Source: Massilia cavernae
GTDB lineage: Bacteria > Pseudomonadota > Gammaproteobacteria > Burkholderiales > Burkholderiaceae_D
Length of the DNA stretch: 37,330 bases
Reading direction: 5' to 3'
NCBI RefSeq assembly: GCF_003590855.1
Contig: NZ_QYUP01000067.1
Location: 1 to 37,330 of the forward strand
Part shown: piece by piece, positions 26,301-33,939 of the stretch
How positions within the stretch are numbered: the stretch's first letter is position 1
Layout of the letters: every line of letters begins with the position of its first letter
Program-made: the position numbers and the translations under genes
The notes under the pieces: generated by a model
What the model was told of the DNA's origin: nothing
What the model saw: the letters and a program-made list of their open reading frames with translations, nothing else
Databases searched by the model: none

Positions 26301-26724
26301 GCGCTACCTGTCGGAACTGCCCCTGCCCAAGACCGTCGCACGCGACCGGCCGGCAGGCAAGGGCAAGGAGATGCGCATGAACGGGCTGTGGTTCCGCAAG
26401 GGCCTTGGCGTCGGTCCGGCCAGCCGCATCGACCTGGAGCTGGGCGGGGACTGGAACCTGCTGCGCGCCGACCTCGGCGTGGACGACAGCTGCCGCGAGG
26501 CCGGGGGCCTGCAGTTCCAGGTCTGGAGCGGCGACAAGCTGCTGTACGACAGCGGCCTGGTCACGGCGCCTGCCGTCGTCAAGCCGGAAATCGACGTGCG
26601 CGGCTTGCGGCAACTTAGCCTGCGGACCCTGGGTGCGCGCGGCGCCCGGCCCGCCCAGGTTTGCGGCAACTGGGCCAACGCGGTCCTGCTGGGCACAGGG
26701 AGCGCCACCGTCCGGCTGCGCTGA
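23395..26724 (+). CDS. Secreted GH31 glycosidase, probable alpha-N-acetylgalactosaminidase, with F5/8 and NPCBM domains
   Basis: A 1109-residue exported enzyme. The signal peptide is residues 1-25 (MKRVHAFTAGSLL, cleavage after LHA). The GH31 N-terminal beta domain and barrel span about 60-700. The likely nucleophile is D372 in KLDVAWTGKGYQFSLDA and the acid/base D423 in VTWTGDQSASWDYIRWHIP, followed by SGQAYATGDVDAIFGGSPET. This active-site wording is that of the GH31 alpha-GalNAc-ase subgroup, not alpha-glucosidases or xylosidases. A C-terminal F5/8-type (discoidin) domain lies at about 795-915 (LENAFDGNAATWFRT) and an NPCBM-type module at about 970-1105 (GLWFRKGLGVGPASRIDLEL). It opens the plus-strand arm of the locus. 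Outer-membrane or periplasmic location is not settled, and activity is inferred from family and context. Confidence 0.85.
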   Translation: MKRVHAFTAGSLLCLSILASAPLHAAPVGNLRSMGAATAASGAGQHWDLVTDTGAKVRVSLLRTDVLRIWAGPAGALTDAGDKAAAIVVGAPAATVEHSVSEQAGHILISTPALSLRIERKPLRFSLYRAGETQALWREVQPLELAAKQSVQILSSDKDERFFGGGQQNGRFEFKGKQLPVSYSGGWEEGDRPNPAPFLMSSRGWGMLRNTWADGNYDLRENEQVTLQHAENRFDAYYFVGKDVRDVLARYTEWTGRARMLPRWALEYGDADCYNDGDNVKKPGTVPKGWSDGPTGKTPDSIYSIAQKYREHDMPGGWILPNDGYGCGYTSLPETVQGLAKHGFRTGLWTENGVDKIKWEVGTAGSRAQKLDVAWTGKGYQFSLDANKSAYDGIMDNSDSRPFIWTVMGWAGTQRYAVTWTGDQSASWDYIRWHIPTLIGSGLSGQAYATGDVDAIFGGSPETFTRDMQWKSFTPVLMGMSGWSATARKHPWWFDEPYRSINRRYLKLKLRLTPYMYTLAREAEQSGAPLVRGLMWDHPADPAAWTEAYKYQFLLGRDLLVAPVYRSQAVTQGWRKNIHLPQGLWFDYWDGRQATAGKGGRDIDLQVTLDKLPVFVRAGSILPMYPEVLYDGEKPKDQLTLDLYPHGQSEFTLYEDDGETRKYQGGAFSQQVIRMQAGDGKVQVDIGAVNGSYAGQEQRRANALRMLMRQRPAAVRARGQALPELADRAAIDAAAEGWYFDAADRQGTLHVKTAKQDIRQPLVIDVQAAAMVAQADGIFPAAPVPGRALPADAMMVVNRPAEEAGHPLENAFDGNAATWFRTVRSQAMRSGPHEWVVGFTERRLVDGIELAPRSDANWKHGQVRDYEIYIGDNNGDWGAPVHRGRLKLEQGTQAISFTPTAGRLLRFRVLSTQNPSGDAAASTDPMVTAAQPGAAAIPVNAAVASEVAPVTLSEFRILERQVADGPELQRYLSELPLPKTVARDRPAGKGKEMRMNGLWFRKGLGVGPASRIDLELGGDWNLLRADLGVDDSCREAGGLQFQVWSGDKLLYDSGLVTAPAVVKPEIDVRGLRQLSLRTLGARGARPAQVCGNWANAVLLGTGSATVRLR

Positions 26725-26839
26725 CCGACCCATATCTCACACACATTGCGTTCCCCTCTTCGGACCGGGGAGGGACGCTTGCAAGCTTACGACCAGAAAA
26801 ACGAACCCGGTGGCGGCGGCTGTCGACCATCACTTACCC

Positions 26840-26854
26840 AAGGAGACGATTGTG
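26840..26854 (+). promoter_or_regulatory. Ribosome site that fixes the GTG start of the TonB receptor
   Basis: AAGGAG at 26840-26845 lies 6 bases before GTG 26852. The open frame continues far upstream without a stop, so this site is what decides the start; the protein then begins with a proper signal peptide. Confidence 0.8.
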
Positions 26855-29839
26855 CAATTGAAGAAACTGATAGCCGCGATGGCGGCGGTGGGACTGGCAT
26901 CGGGAGCGCTTGCTGCCGGCCAGGCGGTCGAAACGACCGAGAAGGCCGCGACGGCCGAGAAGGGCGAAAAGCTGATCCGCGTCGAAGTGACCGGCTCCAG
27001 CCTGAAACGCATCAATGCCGAAACCGCGTCGCCGGTGCAGATCATCGACGCGAAGCAGATCGAGAACATGGGCGCCCGCACGCTGCTGCAGGTACTCGAC
27101 AACCTGCCGGCCGCGCGCCCTGCCCAGCAGGACTTCCGCTCGATGTTTACCGGCTCCGACGGCGGCTCGCAGGCCAACCTGCGCGGCCTCGGCGCGCAAG
27201 GCACGCTGGTGCTGCTGAATGGCCGCCGCCTGTCGTTCTATGGCGCGCCTGCCGGTTTCCAGACCATGTTCGTCAATATCGACTCGATCCCTGCCGCGGC
27301 AATCGAGCGCATGGAAATCCTGACCGACGGCGCATCGGCGGTGTATGGTTCGGATGCGGTCGCCGGTGTGATCAACGTGATCACGAAAAAGAACTACCAG
27401 GGGCTGGAAGCCCGCGCCAACGCCGACTTCTCGACCAGCGTGAAATCCTATGGCGAGCGCCAAGGCAGCCTGCTGTACGGCAAGGGCGACCTTGGAAAGG
27501 ACGGCTACAACGTGTATGGCTCGGTGAACGTCTACCAGCGCGACCGCATCGCGCTGGCCGACACTTACCTGAAGCGGCCCGATCACTTCTATGTCAACAA
27601 CCCGTCTTTCGTCCGCAACTTCCGCATCGGGACCGGGAGCGAACCAGGTGTGCTCAACCCGGGTACCTTCTTCGTTTTTGACAAGGCCAATAACAACGCG
27701 CGCACCCAGCGTGCAGTGAGCGGTTGCACCACCAGCATCACCGAGGCGTCGGGTAGCCGCTGCATCTGGAACACCCTGCCCTATGCGCTGGACACCGGGC
27801 CGACGTCGGACCGCGTCACCGGCTTCCTCAGCGGCCGCATGAAACTGGGCGACGACCTGGAAGGCTTCGCGGAAGCCGCTTACACGCATATCAAGATGCG
27901 TGGCGAGAACGGCCCGCGCGCCTTCAACAGCGGCGCAACCAACAACTGGTTCGCGCGCAACACCGGCACCAGGCTGAATACCTTCAGCCAACCCTACCTG
28001 GGCCCCAACAACGCCTACCTGAAAGGCAAGCTGGACCCGGACATGGCCGCCAAGATGGGCGGAGCCGCGGGACTGACCTACCTGATGCAGGATGCGGTCG
28101 GCCACTTCGGCCAGCAAAATGAGGACGACAGCTATCGCGTGGTGGCCGGCGTGCGCGGCAATCTGTACGGCGGCTGGGACTTCGAGACCGCGCTGGGCGT
28201 GGCGGGCAGCCACTCGACGCTGTTCCAGACGGTCAACATCAACACCAAGGGATTCGAAAAGGCGTTCGGTCCGTTCACCAAGGACCCGGTCACCGGACGC
28301 ACCTACATCTCCGACAATCCGGCCTACAAGTTCGGCGAGATCAGCGAGGCCAACGCCGCGCTGCTGCGCGAGGCCTATCCGACCTTCGACATCCAGTCCT
28401 GGACCAAGCTGACTACCTGGGACGCCAAGACCGAGGGCACCCTGTTCAAGCTGGGCGAGCGCGAGGTGCGCGCCGCCTTCGGCACCAGCCTGATGCGCGA
28501 AAGCTTCGAGACGCCCGGCAACGCCGACGCGGCCAATGGCCTGATCACCCAGCAGGGCGGCTCATGGTTCGACGGCCAGCGCACGATCGCCGCGCTGTTC
28601 GGCGAAGTGGTGGTGCCGGTCACCGACAAGCTGGAGCTCAATGCCGCCGCCCGCCTGGACAAATACCCGCACTTCGCGGCCAACCTGGCGCCGAAGATCG
28701 GTGTGCAATGGCGCGCGCGTCCTAACCTGCTGGTGCGCGGCACCTACTCCGAAGGCTTCCGCGCGCCAAACCTGGCGGAATCCGGCACCGGCGGCGTCTT
28801 CGCGCAGGTCGGCGGCATCCGCGACACGGTGCGCTGCGATGAGACCAACGCGATCGCGCGCACGCTGATGAAATCGGTCACCGCGACCGAGGCCGAGCTG
28901 GGCAAGTCCCTGTTGAATTCGAACTGTTCGACGACGGTCGGCGGCCTGACTCCGCCAAACCAGGCGCTGCGGCCGGAAAAGGCCAAGATCTCGACCGCCG
29001 GCATCGTGCTGCAGCCGGCGCGGGACGTCAGCATCTCGCTGGACTACTGGTTCGTGTACCGCCGCGATGAGATCGTGCGCCAGGACTTCAACGAGCTGTT
29101 CAGGCTGCTGGTGGACAAGCACGGCCCGACGCTGGCCGGCACCCAAAGCGCTATCCGCAACGACCTCACCGACGCCGACCGTGGCAACATGGCAGCGGTC
29201 GCCACCATGTGCGCCAATCCGGCCAACGCGGCAGCGTGCGCGGCCGGCATCCCGAAATACTCGGTCGGCAATCTGGGCGGCCTGATCAACTCGTACTCGA
29301 ACCGTGGCCGCACCCTCATCGACGGCTTCGACATCGACGCGCGCACCCGCTTCTCGCTCGGTGAGATGGGCAAGCTGGGCACCGGCGCGTCGGTCACGAT
29401 CCGCAATCGCGAAACCTACAACAGCGACGACGGCACCGGCTTCTCGGGTAACAATGTCGGCTACTACGACTCGCCGCGTTTGCGCGGGACCTTCAACGCC
29501 GACTGGAGCTACCGCAATTTTGTCACGAGCGTGTTCGTCAACTACTCGGGCAAGACCAAGTGGGCCTATGGCAGCTACGACGCGGACAACACGCCGGAGA
29601 ACTGCAAGGCCGCTGGCGTATCGCTGCCGACGGAGCTGTGCGGCGGCGCGCCGTCGTACACCACGGTCAACCTGGCGCTCAGCTGGAAACCGATCAAGCA
29701 CCTGGACCTGGGCCTGAACGTGAAAAACCTGCTGGACAAGAAGCCCTACTACGACCCGAACGGCTGGGAAGGCTACAACCACAGCCAGAACCTGTTCGGC
29801 CGCCAGGTTGCGCTCTCGGCGAGCTACAAATTCTGGTAA
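26852..29839 (+). CDS. TonB-dependent outer-membrane receptor, probable GalNAc-glycan importer
   Basis: A 995-residue outer-membrane transporter energised by TonB. The signal peptide is about residues 1-23 (MQLKKLIAAMAAVGLASG), then a short linker with the TonB-box-like LIRVEVTGSSLKR. The plug domain covers about 45-175 (ENMGARTLLQVLDNLP, SQANLRGLGAQGTLVLLNGR, ILTDGASAVYGSDAVAGVIN). The beta-barrel makes up the rest, with EGFRAPNLAESGTGG, LGLNVKNLLDKKPYYDPNG and the terminal aromatic strand ALSASYKFW. It lacks an N-terminal signalling extension, so it does not appear to drive a sigma/anti-sigma switch. The gene starts with GTG, lies between the two glycosidase genes, and is followed 40 bases later by the GH109 gene, so it probably imports what they release or trim. 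Confidence 0.93.
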   Translation: MQLKKLIAAMAAVGLASGALAAGQAVETTEKAATAEKGEKLIRVEVTGSSLKRINAETASPVQIIDAKQIENMGARTLLQVLDNLPAARPAQQDFRSMFTGSDGGSQANLRGLGAQGTLVLLNGRRLSFYGAPAGFQTMFVNIDSIPAAAIERMEILTDGASAVYGSDAVAGVINVITKKNYQGLEARANADFSTSVKSYGERQGSLLYGKGDLGKDGYNVYGSVNVYQRDRIALADTYLKRPDHFYVNNPSFVRNFRIGTGSEPGVLNPGTFFVFDKANNNARTQRAVSGCTTSITEASGSRCIWNTLPYALDTGPTSDRVTGFLSGRMKLGDDLEGFAEAAYTHIKMRGENGPRAFNSGATNNWFARNTGTRLNTFSQPYLGPNNAYLKGKLDPDMAAKMGGAAGLTYLMQDAVGHFGQQNEDDSYRVVAGVRGNLYGGWDFETALGVAGSHSTLFQTVNINTKGFEKAFGPFTKDPVTGRTYISDNPAYKFGEISEANAALLREAYPTFDIQSWTKLTTWDAKTEGTLFKLGEREVRAAFGTSLMRESFETPGNADAANGLITQQGGSWFDGQRTIAALFGEVVVPVTDKLELNAAARLDKYPHFAANLAPKIGVQWRARPNLLVRGTYSEGFRAPNLAESGTGGVFAQVGGIRDTVRCDETNAIARTLMKSVTATEAELGKSLLNSNCSTTVGGLTPPNQALRPEKAKISTAGIVLQPARDVSISLDYWFVYRRDEIVRQDFNELFRLLVDKHGPTLAGTQSAIRNDLTDADRGNMAAVATMCANPANAAACAAGIPKYSVGNLGGLINSYSNRGRTLIDGFDIDARTRFSLGEMGKLGTGASVTIRNRETYNSDDGTGFSGNNVGYYDSPRLRGTFNADWSYRNFVTSVFVNYSGKTKWAYGSYDADNTPENCKAAGVSLPTELCGGAPSYTTVNLALSWKPIKHLDLGLNVKNLLDKKPYYDPNGWEGYNHSQNLFGRQVALSASYKFW

Positions 29840-29879
29840 TCCGCTACTATCTCGACTATAACTTCCGAGGCAAGAACTG

Positions 29880-31247
29880 ATGGACAAGCAATTAAATCGA
29901 CGTACCTTCCTCAGCGCCGGCGCCACGCTGGCCGGCGGCCTGATGCTGCCGGCGGCCCACGCGGCCGGCAGTAAAGAGCGCCTGCGCATCGGCATGATCG
30001 GCACCGGCATGCGCGGCCAGGTGCTGCTGCGCGAACTGGTGCGCCGCGACGATGTGGAAGTCGCTGCACTGTGCGACATTGAACCGATCATGCTGGGCCG
30101 TGCACTGGCCCAGGTGGAAAAAGCGGGCAAGCCGCGCCCGCAAACCTTTGGCGAGGACCGCGATCCCCACGCCTACCGCCGCATGCTCGATACGGCAAAA
30201 CTGGATGGCGTGATCATTGCCACACCATGGGAACTGCATGCGAAGATGGCCATCGACGCGATGCAGGCCAAGGTGGCGGTCGGCTGCGAAGTGGTAGCCG
30301 GCGTCACGCTGCAGGATCACTGGGATGTGCTCAATACCCAGCGCAAGACAGGTACTCCGTACATGCTGCTGGAGAACGTATGCTACCGGCGCGACGTGCT
30401 GGCTGTGCTGCAGATGGTGCGTGCCGGCCTGTTCGGCGAACTGGTGCACCTGCAGGGCGGCTACCAGCACGACCTGCGCGCGGTGAAGCTCAATGGCGGC
30501 GATCCGCGCCAGGCGGTCGGCGGCGGCGTCGAATTCGGCGCCAAGGGCTGGTCGGAAGCCAAGTGGCGCACCGACCACTCGGTGCAGCGCAATGGCGAGC
30601 TGTATCCAAGCCACGGCATCGGCCCGTGCGCGATGTACACCAACATCAACCGCGGCAACTGCTTCACGCGCATCAACGCCTTCGCCAGCAAGGCGCGCGG
30701 CCTGCACGATTACATCGTCAAGCAGCCGGGCGGCGCCAGCCACCCCAACGCCAAGGCGAAGTTCAAGCTGGGCGACATCGTCACGACCACGCTGTCGTGC
30801 GAGAACGGCGAGACCATCCTGCTGCAGCACGACACATCGCTGCCGCGCCCGTATTCGCTGGGCTTCCGGGTGCAGGGCACGGACGGGCTGTGGATGGACC
30901 TGAACCACTCCATCCATATCGAAGGCGTGAGCAAGCCGCACCAGTGGGAGGACTTCAAGGCCTACCAGGACAAGTTCGAGCATCCGCTGTGGCGCGCACA
31001 TGCCGAGAAGGCTGCCGGCGCGGGCCACGGCGGCATGGACTTCTTCGTGATCCATGCGTTTATCGAAGCGCTGAAGGCGCAGGCGCCAATGCCGATCGAT
31101 ATCTACGATGCCATCACGTGGAGCGCCATCACGCCGCTGTCCGAACAGTCGATCGCCCAGGGTTTCCAGACCCTGGACTTCCCCGACTTCACCGACGGCA
31201 AATGGCGCACGCGCAAACCGATCTTCGGTTTCGACGGGCGTTACTAA
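29880..31247 (+). CDS. Tat-exported GH109 alpha-N-acetylgalactosaminidase (Gfo/Idh/MocA fold)
   Basis: A 455-residue NAD-dependent glycosidase of family GH109, which hydrolyses terminal alpha-GalNAc by a redox mechanism with bound NAD. A twin-arginine signal (NRRTFLSAGATLAGGLMLPA) is followed by the Rossmann domain LRIGMIGTGMRGQVLLRELV, the dinucleotide-region DGVIIATPWELHAKMA and, in the second domain, ENVCYRRDVLAVLQMVRAG, ELYPSHGIGPCAMYTNINRG and GHGGMDFFVIHAFIEALK. These are GH109 hallmarks, not those of ordinary sugar dehydrogenases. Tat export fits folding with NAD in the cytoplasm before secretion. A GAGG ribosome site lies 8 bases before the ATG. A strong hairpin follows the stop, so this ends the operon. 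Confidence 0.9.
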   Translation: MDKQLNRRTFLSAGATLAGGLMLPAAHAAGSKERLRIGMIGTGMRGQVLLRELVRRDDVEVAALCDIEPIMLGRALAQVEKAGKPRPQTFGEDRDPHAYRRMLDTAKLDGVIIATPWELHAKMAIDAMQAKVAVGCEVVAGVTLQDHWDVLNTQRKTGTPYMLLENVCYRRDVLAVLQMVRAGLFGELVHLQGGYQHDLRAVKLNGGDPRQAVGGGVEFGAKGWSEAKWRTDHSVQRNGELYPSHGIGPCAMYTNINRGNCFTRINAFASKARGLHDYIVKQPGGASHPNAKAKFKLGDIVTTTLSCENGETILLQHDTSLPRPYSLGFRVQGTDGLWMDLNHSIHIEGVSKPHQWEDFKAYQDKFEHPLWRAHAEKAAGAGHGGMDFFVIHAFIEALKAQAPMPIDIYDAITWSAITPLSEQSIAQGFQTLDFPDFTDGKWRTRKPIFGFDGRY

Positions 31248-31256
31248 GGCAGGAAA

Positions 31257-31289
31257 CCCCATTCCCGCGCAGGATGCGCGGGAATGGGG
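31257..31289. terminator. 14-bp perfect hairpin after the GH109 gene
   Basis: CCCCATTCCCGCGC-AGGAT-GCGCGGGAATGGGG begins 10 bases after the stop codon. No T-run follows. Such palindromes occur as dispersed REP-like units in related genomes and can act as transcript-end structures; terminator function here is inferred. Confidence 0.6.
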
Positions 31290-31322
31290 GGCTTCACTCC
31301 CTCAGGGGAGCAGTAATAAAAA

Positions 31323-31357
31323 GGGACACAGTGGCTTCGCAAAAAACCGCTGTTCCC
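31323..31357. repeat. REP-like hairpin upstream of the RAYT gene
   Basis: GGGACACAGTGG at 31323-31334 pairs with CCGCTGTTCCC at 31347-31357, with one bulged base and one G-T pair. A second GGGACAGAGTGC motif follows at 31366-31377. Imperfect hairpins with a GGGAC-type guide next to a RAYT are the usual substrate arrangement of these transposases. The rest of the 31290-31424 spacer shows nothing else. Confidence 0.55.
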
Positions 31358-31424
31358 ATCAAATAGGGACAGAGTGCAGCAATTGCGCTAGAATGATTGC
31401 CTTCGCATTCATTCGCTTCGATTC

Positions 31425-32126
31425 ATGGCCCGCCTCCCGCGTCTCGTCCTGCCTCACCACCCGCACCACATCATCCAGGAAGGCAACGACCGCCAGCTCA
31501 TCTTCCGCGACGAGGAAGACTACCAGCGCTTCCTCGGCTGGCTGAAGGACAGCGCCCGCGAATTCAAGGTAGCCGTGCATGCCTACGTGCTGATGCCGAC
31601 CCACCTGCACCTGCTCGCCACACCCTCGACCGAGGGAGGCCTGGCCCGCATGATGCAGCGCCTCGGCCGCTACTACGTTCCCTGGTTCAACCACAAATAC
31701 CAGCGCCTCGGCGGCCTGTTCCGTGGCCGCTTCAAGACCTCGCTGATCGATCCCGAGCAGTACTTCATGATGTGCAGCCGCTACGTGGAGTTCAACCCGG
31801 TCCGCGCCGGCATGGTGGCTAACCCCGCCGATTACCGCTGGTCGAGCTATGCGCACCACGCCGGCATCCGCCAGGAGCCGCTGATCATGGACCACGCGCT
31901 GTACTGGGGCCTCGGAAACACGCCGTTCCAGCGCGAGGCCGCCTACATCGAGCTTGCCCAGCATGCGCTGACGCCGGACGAGCTGTCCGCGATCGAGCAG
32001 GCGGTACTGAAAGGGTGGCCCCTCGGATCGGATGCCTTCAAGACCCAGCTACAAAACAAGGCGAAGCGGCAGGTATTGCCCGCCAAGCGGGGCAGGCCGT
32101 TCAAGACGGCGCCGGCCGGAGCGTAG
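31425..32126 (+). CDS. REP-associated tyrosine transposase (RAYT, Y1/HUH family)
   Basis: A 233-residue single-strand DNA transposase of the IS200-like Y1 superfamily, which nicks REP palindromes with a tyrosine. The HUH motif is HLHLL in VLMPTHLHLLATP (H60, H62) and the nucleophile is most likely Y120 in MMCSRYVEFNPVRAGMV. The segments LPRLVLPHHPHHIIQEGNDR and RLGGLFRGRFKTSLID are standard for RAYTs. The C-terminal basic tail (KAKRQVLPAKRGRPF) probably binds DNA. The gene appears intact. Unlike IS200 it carries no element ends of its own; RAYTs are usually single-copy, domesticated and flanked by REPs, which matches the hairpin upstream. Confidence 0.9.
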   Translation: MARLPRLVLPHHPHHIIQEGNDRQLIFRDEEDYQRFLGWLKDSAREFKVAVHAYVLMPTHLHLLATPSTEGGLARMMQRLGRYYVPWFNHKYQRLGGLFRGRFKTSLIDPEQYFMMCSRYVEFNPVRAGMVANPADYRWSSYAHHAGIRQEPLIMDHALYWGLGNTPFQREAAYIELAQHALTPDELSAIEQAVLKGWPLGSDAFKTQLQNKAKRQVLPAKRGRPFKTAPAGA

Positions 32127-32216
32127 TGAAACGCCGGCAGGACCAGCAAGCGCCCTCGATAGGAGCTATGCGACCTGAAAAAACAGCAGGAATCCAGCGG
32201 GGGCGCAGCACGCTGC

Positions 32217-32489
32217 TTACTTGGTCTTGGCGTCTTTCTTCGCGCCGTGCTTTTCCTTGTGCATCATTTCCATCTCTTTCATATCCACCATTCCAGAAGG
32301 ATTCTTCTTCATCTTGTCCCACATCATTTCATGATGTTTCATGAACTCGTCTTTGGAGATCATCCCGTCACCATTTGCATCCAGCATTTTCATGTCCATC
32401 GACTTCTCACCCTTCTTGTCGGGATGTGCGATGGTTGAAGTGCTAGCAGCAATCAATGTGGCGGCCAGAAATACGTTAAGTTTTTTCAT
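32217..32489 (-). CDS. Small exported EF-hand protein
   Basis: A 90-residue protein with a signal peptide (MKKLNVFLAATLIAASTSTI, cleavage near AHP) and one clear calcium-binding EF-hand loop, D37 to E48, in LDANGDGMISKDEFMK. The rest is rich in methionine, lysine and histidine (MKHHEMMWDKMKKNPSGM, MMHKEKHGAKKDAKTK), so binding of other metals such as copper is possible. ATG 32489 with AGGAG nine bases upstream is the start; the longer frame has no signal peptide. Base composition is more AT-rich than its neighbours, which suggests acquisition or a different history. Function is not known. Confidence 0.75.
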   Translation of the reverse strand: MKKLNVFLAATLIAASTSTIAHPDKKGEKSMDMKMLDANGDGMISKDEFMKHHEMMWDKMKKNPSGMVDMKEMEMMHKEKHGAKKDAKTK

Positions 32490-32709
32490 TATTTGACGCT
32501 CCTGTTGATGGCATTGGAAACCTCGCGCGCCACAAGTTCGCGGCGCGTACACGAACGACCCGTTTTACGACAGCGACAAGTCTATGTCTGCGTATGCAAT
32601 GACGGCGCACCGTACGATGCGCCGCGCCGCGCGTTAGCCCGATAAATTCACCGGCGTGCTTCGTCATGAGTAACTGAGCGCCCGTGCCTTGCCCCAGAAT
32701 ACACGGTAC

Positions 32710-32914
32710 GAACCCCATCAGTGCGAGGAACACCAACGGCAGCCAGGCGCCGGGTTGAGACCGTTCGGGCATCGTGCATTTCCTAGAAATTAAGCAGTTG
32801 TGATTGCGCGGCAGGCAGACCGGGGACCGGATAGGCAGGCTGTGCGCCCTTTCCAGATCCGGCCTTGCGCGCCAGGTGGAACAGCACCGTGATATATGCC
32901 ACGATGAGCCCGGC
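32710..32914 (-). pseudogene. Possible remnants of a cytochrome bd-type oxidase operon
   Basis: On the minus strand a 43-codon fragment (32914-32783) reads AGLIVAYITVLFHLARKAGS and ends in a proline-rich tail with a stop. Ten bases later an ATG (32772) begins MPERSQPGAWLPLVFLALMG, after which the reading becomes unlike any membrane protein (positive, arginine-rich) and runs into the EF-hand gene start. A transmembrane C-terminus followed closely by this kind of N-terminus resembles the CydA/CioA end and CydB/CioB start of a quinol oxidase operon. Both fragments are far too short to work. The family call is from memory of such sequences and is uncertain; decay beside an insertion is clearer. 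Confidence 0.35.
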
Positions 32915-32922
32915 TTACAGCA

Positions 32923-33921
32923 TCAGGTAGCTTCATGTACCGCTCCGCAATCACAACAGCGCCATTCTTTCGCATGTTCTGTGAACATGCTTCCAAGGTC
33001 TGCGATACTTCTCGGCCTCGAATCGGGAATAGCGCCGCAATCCGAGCAGATCTGGGTGGAAAAGCTTTCGTTCACTTCTTCAAACCAGGCGCCATGCTTA
33101 ACAGCCTTGTATGCCAGTTGTGCGCGGAAGGACGACAAGCCGACATCGTAGACGGACTTCGCCATGCTGGTTTTGGCGAGCGCCGCTGCATTGATATTGC
33201 CGACCACAATGTAGTCGAACGCGCCGACGATGGCGCTGGTGCATGTGTGCAGGTAATGGCGGCGGCGATTGGAAATCTGGGCGTGGAGCGCCGCGACCCG
33301 CTTCTTCTTGCGGGCGCGCTGAGCCACCGCCAGCGCCGCCTCGTTGGCACGGTAGATCTGAGGCGCAGCGATGCGGCTGCCATCGCTCAGTGTGGCCAGA
33401 TCTTTCAGTCCAAGGTCGATTCCCACACCGCGCACCGGCAAGCGGACAGGCGGCGCCGGTACTTCAAGGACGATATTGAGGAACCAGTTGCCGCGCCGGT
33501 CGCGCGAGAAGTTGGTCCCGTCGGTGATTTTTCCCTCGGGCAGCGCGCGCGAATGGAACACGCGGAAGGTATTGTCGGCGAAGCGGAAGGCATTTCCTTC
33601 GCGTTTCAGTTCACGCCCTTTCAACGGTACCCAGCCCAAGGTCTTCCTGCCGCGATAGCGAAGGTAGGGCCGGCGCGACTGGGAGCGCGACCTGGCGTAC
33701 TGCTGGCATACGTCGTTGACTGTACCCGAGTGAAGGCCAAGCTCCTTGCTGCATCCGGTGGTGAGCTTGATCAGGTCGAATCCGGTATGCCAGCGGCGAC
33801 CGAACCGCAGCGCGTCCTTTTGCCTCTCGTTGCAATAGTTCCAGACGAAGTTCACTGCCCGTGCCTGCTTGTTCAGCAAGCCGGTCAGCGACTTGACGCG
33901 GTAGCGGTAAACCAGTTTCAT
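32923..33921 (-). pseudogene. tnpB: Truncated IS200/IS605-family TnpB (RNA-guided nuclease family), 3' end lost
   Basis: A 332-residue TnpB/OrfB protein starting MKLVYRYRVKSLTGLLNKQA at ATG 33921. The N-terminal domain (VNFVWNYCNERQKDALRFGR) and RuvC-I with D169 in VRGVGIDLGLKDLA are intact. The usual RuvC-II glutamate is absent: the site reads YIVVGNINAAAL with G241. Glutamates in WFEEVNESFSTQIC (E281, E282, E285) might stand in, as reported for TnpBs with rearranged catalytic sites. The zinc finger is present (CSDC at 292-295, CCDC at 322-325), but the protein stops at GAVHEAT, where relatives continue with the RuvC-III aspartate in a D-x-N-A segment. It therefore lacks RuvC-III and probably the adjoining guide-RNA-coding right end. 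Nuclease activity is unlikely. Confidence 0.82.
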
Positions 33922-33939
33922 CCAGGTTCGACAGCCATT

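Noticed and set aside
23326..26733. 1135-codon open frame on the minus strand
   Set aside because: Antisense of the GH31 gene, whose catalytic motifs and signal peptide are convincing.
28562..30130. 522-codon open frame on the minus strand
   Set aside because: Antisense to the TonB receptor and GH109 start; no domain.
32476..32772. 98-codon frame taken as a whole gene
   Set aside because: Only its first 21 residues look protein-like; the rest is arginine-rich and overlaps the EF-hand gene start, so it is listed as a remnant.
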